Shown piece after piece: positions 57,307 to 64,000 of a stretch of DNA of 64,000 nt; position 1 is the stretch's first letter, and every line of letters begins with the position of its first letter. A model generated the notes under the pieces. The model was given only the letters and a program-made list of their open reading frames with translations. It was not told the DNA's origin and ran no database searches. Both the position numbers and the translations under genes were made by a program. The stretch is from Erigeron canadensis (lineage: Eukaryota > Streptophyta > Magnoliopsida > Asterales > Asteraceae): the NCBI RefSeq assembly GCF_010389155.1, contig NC_057767.1, forward strand, positions 20,781,723 to 20,845,722. Reading direction: 5' to 3'.

Positions 57307-60300
57307 ATGGATCATCAAGAGGAGGTTAGACATGATGAAGAGATTGCCATTAATGAATCAATAGAAGAAATTCTTACAGCCGGAAATTCCATAAATATGA
57401 GAAATAATCGATATCTGAATGATCCTTTCAATGAGGCTTTCCAATAATCTCAGCAATCTTCCACAATCATCCTCTTACTCATGCTCTAACAGTAGATGTT
57501 GATCTGGCTGAATCATATTTATTTGACATGTGGAGATCCATTATCTTTGTGCAATCACATGATCCATCTTCATCAAGAATTAAATCAAAAGTCAAATCTC
57601 TAGAACTTCGTAAACAAGGCTATTTTCAATTCGAACTTCATTCTGGAGAATATACATATGACTTCGAGTTTAATCTAGATGATTTCAGAAGATATTTAAG
57701 GCTACCAGAAGCAAACTCAAATGGGAAAGATGGTTATGATGAATTTGAATCAAATGATGTGATGTTTGCTGCCTTAATATCACTTGGTTATGATGGTCCT
57801 CTGACAAGAACAACTGATTTTAAGCTGAAGAAGTTACCAAGAATTTGGTACTATGTATTTTCTGTGCTCAGCAACTGTTTACATCCATATACAAGAGGAA
57901 TGGATAACTTAACCCAAACAATGCTGTACATATTCTATGGGTTTGTTTTCAATCAGCACTACGACATTGCTCAACTTCTTTGGGATCAGCTGATAGTAGT
58001 AGTAAATGGAAAATTATCTGCACCCAAGAAGTATATTCCTTTCATAAGATTTCTCTTAGCAATTGTCAGAAGTATAATCAGGAACAAGAAGCACATTCCA
58101 AGACTTCTTGAGACAGGAAGAGTTGTTACTCATCCATTCAAATTCGTTAGAGACTCTGGTATCCCTAACTACTCTTATTTGATACCATCATTTTTACTTG
58201 ATATGGTTTCTGATGCTGATGATGCCAAGAAGGCATATCTGGACTGGATTAGAACAACAATGGGACCGGAAAGCCTCCCGGTTCAGTGAGGGGTCTAAGA
58301 GGAAAAGAAAAGAGAGTGAGGGTGAATCCAGTTCAGGTAGGCCAAAGAGTAAGAAACAAAGAGGTGAAATGTTTGTGATAAATTTGAGTAAGAAAGTACA
58401 TCAACAAAAGAAGAAGGGAAGTTCAAAGAAAAAGAAGCTGAAAAGAAAAACACCAGTTGAACCTTCTTCTCCAACATCTTCTGAGAATACAATCTCTGAG
58501 TCTGGGACTCCAAGACCAATTCGATCACCACCTCCGAAAACCTCAAATATCAGAAGATCACCATCACCAAGAACACCTTCACCACAAAGACACTCTTCAT
58601 CAATACAAACATCTCCACTTCCAGAAATTCTAACACCAGAACCCCCAACAATGCCTCAATCACAAATTCCAACTCAAATTCCTTCATCAACAATTTCTAC
58701 ACCTGTTTTCTTATCTCCTCCACCGACATACTTTCAAGGCCGCAGGAAGTCCATTCCTGTTAATATCAAAAAGAAAACATTCAAAAGATCTCGCTTTGAG
58801 TATGATCGTTTCTCCCGAACTGAACAAGAAGATGTGGCTGATTCTGATATTGATTCATCTGATAATGAAGCCAATCAATTTGCTGATGATGTCATGGACA
58901 TCCCGGAGGAACAAGGTGGAAATGAAGGAGAAGTTGAAAATGATAGAGAGGATGAGAGGTCCGGGCTAGGTATAAGTCATAAAGAAAACGTTGGCCTTCC
59001 ATTAGTCCAAACCACATATATTCGCTGGGTTCGACCTAGGATAGAAGACGGGAGCACCCAACTCTTGCACGGTCAAACCTCCACTAGCCATTCGGAAGTC
59101 TCTCTACAGACTGACGTCTCATTTTTGCATGGGCAAAATCCACGTACTCCATCCCAGTCTCCTTCAGAGTCTGTGGATGTTGAAGATAAAGAGACATTTG
59201 CCCCTCTCTTGACTTTCGATTCTGCACGTCTGTCTAGTACCCCTAGGACACTTACACCGATTGTTATAACATCTGCACATCTAGGTGATGCTGCCGGAAC
59301 AAACATAGAGAGCTCGGCTTTAGTGCCCTCTCAAGGATTGTTTGGAAGTCCTTCCATCGCTAACATTATGCCAGCTTTGAACGAAGGCACCCGTATAGCT
59401 GAATTGGCTCAGCGACAGTTTGAACTCTCTCGAGCTCGAGCAGTTGCTGCAGCTATTCGTGTTTTGGGTTTAACGGTTGATCTAAGTGACACCGGTGTTA
59501 TGTTTGTCCACTTTCCACAAGATTTTGGTTGTGAAGCCGAATCATCAACTATTGCTCAAACTCTTGAACCAACAGGAAATCCTGTGACAGTCATGATGTC
59601 GTCAGGTCACTCAGTAGAACCACTTGGAACTACTGATGTGTCAGCTTCCATTACTCCTGTTACTTCAATTTCTGAATCTCCAGCATTATCTCCAATTGTT
59701 CGAACTCTTGTGACTCATCTGGTTGAAAGGATTGAACAAGAACAAGAAAGTGTTTTACGTGCTTCCCGATATACTAATACTGGCAAACTTCCAATGACTC
59801 AAACCAGTTCTTCACCACGCAGATTGCTTACTGGTGGTGCACTTAAAATTGGTTCATCTGTTGATACTCCAATCTCTACACCTTCTACTCATATTTCAAC
59901 TGTTCCAACTATTACTCCTTTGTCATCTCAACCAATTATATCAACACCACCGATTACTCAATCATCTCCAATTTCATCACCAACACTCCCAGAAATTCCA
60001 ACTTCATCAACTCAACAATCATTTCCTGATCCTGATTCTCCTGATTCTTCTTCAAGTTCTTCATCTTCATCAGACTCTGATCTCAGTGATACTTATTTGA
60101 ATGATTATACTGCTAACAGGCTTCATGAAAGTGGTATATCCACTGATACTCTCATAATGGCAGTACTTCGTAGATTAAGATCTGAGCCCAATCTGAATCC
60201 ACCAAAGCAAGCCATCTGTCAATCAATTCTTTCTTATCAACATTTCCTGGATACTGATACTGCTCATAAAGCTGAAACTGAAGCAATTCGAAAGAGATTA

Positions 60301-62025
60301 AGTGAGCTTGAACAACAATGTCGACCGGCCACTATCTTAAGGAGTCAATATGATCAAAACCCGGATGATCAACCCGAGGGGGAGAATAATGTTCAAGATA
60401 GTGGAGAAGGTCATAATACAACACAAGAAGTAAATGTTCAAGATACAACAGAAGGAAATCAAGATCAAGTTCAAAGTGTGGATATTCCTTCATCATCTCA
60501 AGCTCATCAAGTTCATAATTCTGATTCAGATGATCTGCCTCCACTTGTTAAATATATCTCTCACTACTACTCAACCACATCAAGTTCTGATCAAACCAGT
60601 GATCCTGATCCGTTTCAACCTGGGAAGAGGACTGATGATGACAGTGATTCTGATTCGGATGATTCTAATGATGCTCCACCAAGACCTTCTATGTCTCAAG
60701 AACAATTTGAAAAAGATATCTTTGAAGAAATTGTCTATGATCTAAGAGATACAAACAATCTTGACACACCAAGAGAGCTTAGCATGGGCATTAGACATCC
60801 AAGAATCACTCGAGACAAAATCTGGCAAATTAATGAAGGATATTTTCATGAGAATTATGCACAAATGCTGAATCTAAATGTCAGACCTGAAGAATTAGTA
60901 TGCAGGGCTAGATATATTGAAGAAAGAGCCTTCCTGATTTACTGCTCATCTGAGGAAAGACTCAACATGACCTTGAATAGGTTGAGAGCATTCTTTCTTT
61001 TCAGACATCAAAATCAAAGGGATGCATATTTGGAAATTATGAATGCTGAAAGCACAGTAAGAAGTGAAGAGTGGTATAATCAGTTCCAGAGTCCAATCAC
61101 AAGAGTGTTGACATTAATTGCTCCTATCAAGTATCAGAACCAAAGACTTGTCCGATTTAGAGTTCAAAGAGCTGATGGTCACATCTATGCTATTCATGAA
61201 GAATCTTTTCAATACTTACCAATCTCTGACATCCTCTTTCTCTACAACCAGTATGCTCATTTGATCACAAAGACTCCAGATCAACTCCTTGCTTATGAAG
61301 CTCTGAAGAGTCACATTCAGGCTTTAATCAGATATTATGAGTTCAATGATTTCCAGATTGGTTTAGAAAGGAGAACAAGAAGAATCAATCTCACGAGACC
61401 AATTCAGAGAGCAGGAGGTTATGAGTTGGATTCTTATCAAATTGGAGATCCAATAGAAGAATTGGATGGATTTGTTTTCATTAACAGCTTCAGAGGAAAA
61501 ATCTTTGTCCGTGCATCTGATCTTCCCAAGTATTCAGATGGCACTCTGAAATATTGTTTATTCTTCCTCAGAGCCATTCATGATAATCCTGATCCCAGTG
61601 AAAATGAAAACATCCAGATTCAAAGAGAAAGACACATAAGAAGGATCCAAGAGACAATTGACATGCGTCAAAGAGTTAGAGATCTTATTGCTGTCAGAAC
61701 TATTAGACCAAGAGAAGGAAGCATTCATACTGAGACAGGTTCATGGGTTCTTTGGAATCCAAGTCATGAACCAGGTCCTCATAATATTCCTCCAGTTAAC
61801 TTTCAAGATAATATCAGATTGCTTGATGAACATCCAGAAGGTGCTAACTGGCATTTCATTCCTAAGAGATATTGGAATGACTCTTGGAATAGTTACAAGA
61901 AAAGAGCTTTTTGGAATTCAATGAAAGATAAGCCATCTACATCAAAAGCAGCTCAAGATTACAAGAAAAGAAAGAATAAGAAAAGACGAGCTGAGAAAAG
62001 GAGGAGGAGGAACAGGAGGAATTGA
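57307..62025 (+). pseudogene. ORF2 of element C: very long 'envelope-like' ORF
   Basis: The ATG at 57307 opens 43 codons (MDHQEEVRHDEEIAINESIE ...). The coding sense then shifts frame near 57435 and is open to 58289 (from ATG 57528, 253 codons). It shifts back to the first frame and is open from 58198 to 62025 (1275 codons). The two shifts compensate. The first domain (FELHSGEYTYDFEFNLDDFR, LPRIWYYVFSVLSNC, QHYDIAQLLWDQL) is shared with the third ORF at 27150-27650. Next come basic tracts (SKRKRKESEGESS, KKKGSSKKKKLKRK), a long Ser/Pro/Thr-rich region, an acidic stretch (DSDSDSDDSND) and a folded-looking domain (about 60690-61900). The last 25 residues are mostly Lys and Arg. There is no signal peptide, transmembrane helix or enzyme motif, so an envelope role is not supported; nuclear or nucleic-acid binding fits better. 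The stop is 30 bases before the 3' LTR. Confidence 0.75.
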
Positions 62026-62055
62026 TTGTAGATAACCAAGCACTAAGGGGGAGAA

Positions 62056-62337
62056 TGTTAGAAATTCAAAATAGTGCTTAGTTGTATTTCATTATCTTTG
62101 TTAATTTGTATATGTAATATAAGGTTGAGGGGGAGCTTATGTATTTACTTAGAATATAAATACGCCTCAAGCCTTAACCTTTTGTAACCTTTTGATCATA
62201 ATTGCAAAATATATTTCCAAGCTTTCCACACACACTTCTCTGTCTCTCTCAATACACACACTAACACACACACACATCCACCATTGTTAATCACCTTACT
62301 TCCGCACCCGAACACGAACGATTTCTGAAATATTACA
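62056..62337 (+). repeat. 3' LTR of element C
   Basis: 282 bp, same length as the 5' LTR, preceded by AAGGGGGAGAA (62045-62055) and followed by the target duplication GAGCC. Confidence 0.95.
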
Positions 62338-62342
62338 GAGCC

Positions 62343-64000
62343 AACAGAGGTATTCTATTGGTTCAGGATTAAGGTTTCAACCACGATTAAGGAGGTTTCA
62401 TTTAGTTGTTCGGTGTAGTCAAGATTCACACGCTCCACTCGGGCTCGACCTACTCGGGCTCGACCACTCGAACTTGACCAAGACCTATTCAAGATCGACT
62501 GACCGAGCTCAACCAACTCAGGCTCGACCTCTCCAAGCTCGACCACTCGAGCTCGACCTATCCAAGCTCGACCATTCGAGCTCGACTGCTGAAAATCGTG
62601 CTGATTTTGTTTTGACCATAACTTTCAAACCATAACTCCGTTTTTGACGATTCAAGCGGCCACAAATTCGTAAATGAGTCTAATTTCCAATGGATATGGG
62701 AACATCACTTGACCTCGACCAGGTCGAGCTCGACCTTAAGCTCAAGCTTGACCTCAAGCTCGACCTCGACCTCCTACTAGTTCGACCAACCTTCTGATAT
62801 TTTGTGTTCGAAGGTTCGTGCACTATATATATACGTATCTTTTGTTCGAGTAAAAGAAGTTATAGAATTTACAATCTTGATTATGTTTAGGTTTCGAACT
62901 TGTCTAAAATATTGAACTTGTAAACTCTTATGAGTTTAGGTTTGATATTTGTTAATCGACGGTTTTGGACTTGTAAACTTGATCAACTTTAGATTCTATT
63001 TTTTTACTTTTCGAGTTGTCAAGAACTTGTAATTTTGATTTAGTTTTGGTCTAAGCTTGTTGGAATATTGAACTTGTAAACTCTTTAAGTTTTGGTTCAA
63101 TTTCTGTAATAAAGCATTAGACTTGAAAACTTGATCAACTTTAGGTTCTAAATTTAGACAACTCGAATCAATGACGGTTTGAGTTCTATCATTTATAGAA
63201 GATTCTGAGAAATCTTAGAAGGAATTCAAGACCAGGCTAAAAAGGTTGTTCTGACAAGGAGCTACTGGGTTATCTCTTGATTGAAATATATGAACAATTA
63301 TGTCATGATGTTGTTTTGGGAAGGAGCTACTGTGTTATCTCTTGATTGTATATGTGAACAATTGTGTCATCATGTTGTTATGGCAATGAGCTATTGTGTT
63401 ATCTCTGGATTGCATATGTGAACAACCGTGGGATGAAGATGAGATTGGGAGATGTGTTGAAACCAAAAACAAACATATAGGCTGTTTTAAGAATTTTGTA
63501 AAGAAAAAGGGGGGATAAAAGTTCAAAGCTTCCATGTTTTCTATGCAAAATTCTTGGGTGTTCGTAGCAATGAAGATCATGGTGTTTCGACAGGGTTTAG
63601 TCATGGTATCTTTATGGTTTTGAATCTGTGTGACATGTGTCTGACCTAGTTTTTGGATCAAAGGCACCTGATTTAAGATTAGGTGATTCAAATGAATCAG
63701 ATGAAGATTGAAGACCGTGATTGAAAATTTGAGTAAACTGTTCATGATCTTTGCTTAACATGTGTTTGGGATTTTGTCGAAAAGCTTTTGTGATAAAGTT
63801 AATCATTTGTAGCCGAGTAATTGAAAATCAAACCTTTATTTAATGCCAATGATGTAGAGATGATTAATCCGGTGACTAGTGAAGAGGTTGCAGATTAAGT
63901 GGTTCTCTATGTATTTTGGAGATGCTTACCTTGAGGGGGAGAGTTGATATGAAAGACTTCAGGTGATTGGTAGATTCATGAAGATAAGACAAAGTTAGAC
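62343..64000 (+). other. interior of element B, non-coding
   Basis: Resumes with AACAGAGG after the GAGCC target duplication. It contains many short CTCGACC(A/T) / GCTCGACC units (62440-62780), the counterpart of the GGTCGAG units in element D. After that it follows D closely (for example GATGAAGATGAGA, AGAAAAAGGGGGGATAAA). No ORF with known motifs. Confidence 0.8.

Larger units (their letters stand above)
51939..62337 (+). mobile_element. element C: pol-less Sirevirus-like element, 10.4 kb
   Basis: Complete LTR element with exact target duplication GAGCC (51934-51938 and 62338-62342), LTRs of equal length (282 bp) and primer site TGGTATCAGAGC at 52223-52234. The polypurine tract AAGGGGGAGAA lies directly before the 3' LTR. 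Contents in order: a 1-kb leader with palindromes, ORF1 (53220-55045), 1.1 kb of gene-free DNA, a second palindrome cluster, a triple repeat and ORF2 (57307-62025). I found no protease, integrase, RT or RNase H motif in any frame. It must have moved using enzymes from another element. GAGGGGGAG purine tracts at 55285 and 55315 show where the 3' side of a former pol region may have been. Confidence 0.92.
51467..64000 (+). mobile_element. non-coding LTR element B (same family as D), right end outside
   Basis: Its LTR begins TGTTGGTGCATTTCCGGGTG in the gag of A. The interior resumes at 62343 after element C and runs to the window edge. Interior phrases (GAACTTGTAAACTC, GGAGCTACTG..GTTATCTCTTGATTG, GTGATTGGTAGATTCATGAAG) match element D, and the purine tract GAGGGGGAGAG is at 63935. 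Neither part encodes gag or pol. The TSD is probably CTATG (51462-51466), not testable here. Confidence 0.85.

Noticed and set aside
58295..58546. Minus-strand ORF opposite ORF2 of element C
   Set aside because: It is the antisense shadow of a Lys/Ser-rich coding stretch, with no family pattern.

Overview
The window is plant nuclear DNA, very probably from a daisy-family (Asteraceae) eudicot. The pointers are RGC2-type leucine-rich-repeat exons like those of the lettuce Dm3 cluster, a cytoplasmic receptor-type kinase of the form expanded in Asteraceae, intron-rich genes, high AT content and nested LTR retrotransposons. There are no bacterial operons, rRNA genes, functional tRNA genes or CRISPR arrays.

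Three host loci are visible. (1) An RGC2-like LRR resistance-gene relic on the minus strand (about 3.4-11.9 kb). It has no NB-ARC part, one exon is split by a 1.1-kb TRIM element, and its intron holds a Copia fragment and a probable Helitron. (2) A PSI1-type (DUF3475/DUF668) gene on the minus strand. Eleven exons can be traced between 16185 and 30860, with correct splice sites and continuous phase. A 12.2-kb intron separates exons 8 and 9 and holds a hairpin-rich Mutator-like element and a complete 10.1-kb Copia element. A small poly-A insertion breaks the most 5' exon seen, but also supplies a phase-compatible new splice acceptor. (3) A receptor-like cytoplasmic kinase on the minus strand (42900-44024), the most intact gene here.

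The rest is mobile DNA. 0-3.4 kb: the 3' end of a Sirevirus-like Copia (decayed third ORF, PPT, LTR) and a gypsy-type LTR edge. 11.9-16.1 kb: two long-TIR elements and MITEs. 30.9-42.5 kb: a SINE, then an hAT-type element with an exact 8-bp target duplication, now stretched to 10.4 kb by nested insertions (LTR elements, TIR elements, MITEs, a Helitron with perfect ends). 45.2-49.4 kb: a long-TIR element carrying a decayed proline-rich gene piece and a roughly 225-bp satellite array. 49.7-64 kb: a three-deep LTR nest. Copia element A (gag) is cut by non-coding LTR element B, and B is cut in its primer-binding site by element C.

Element C (51939-62337) is the most unusual object. It is 10.4 kb long, with 282-bp LTRs differing at five positions and a 5-bp target duplication. 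It has no protease, integrase or reverse transcriptase. It keeps a gag-linker-like coiled-coil ORF, two clusters of AACGATCT/AGATCGTT palindromes, a triple repeat of about 108 bp, and a very long third ORF (1275 codons in its largest open piece) with basic tracts and no membrane segment. The third ORFs of all three Sirevirus-like elements in the window share the lysine/arginine-rich, nuclear-signal-like character.
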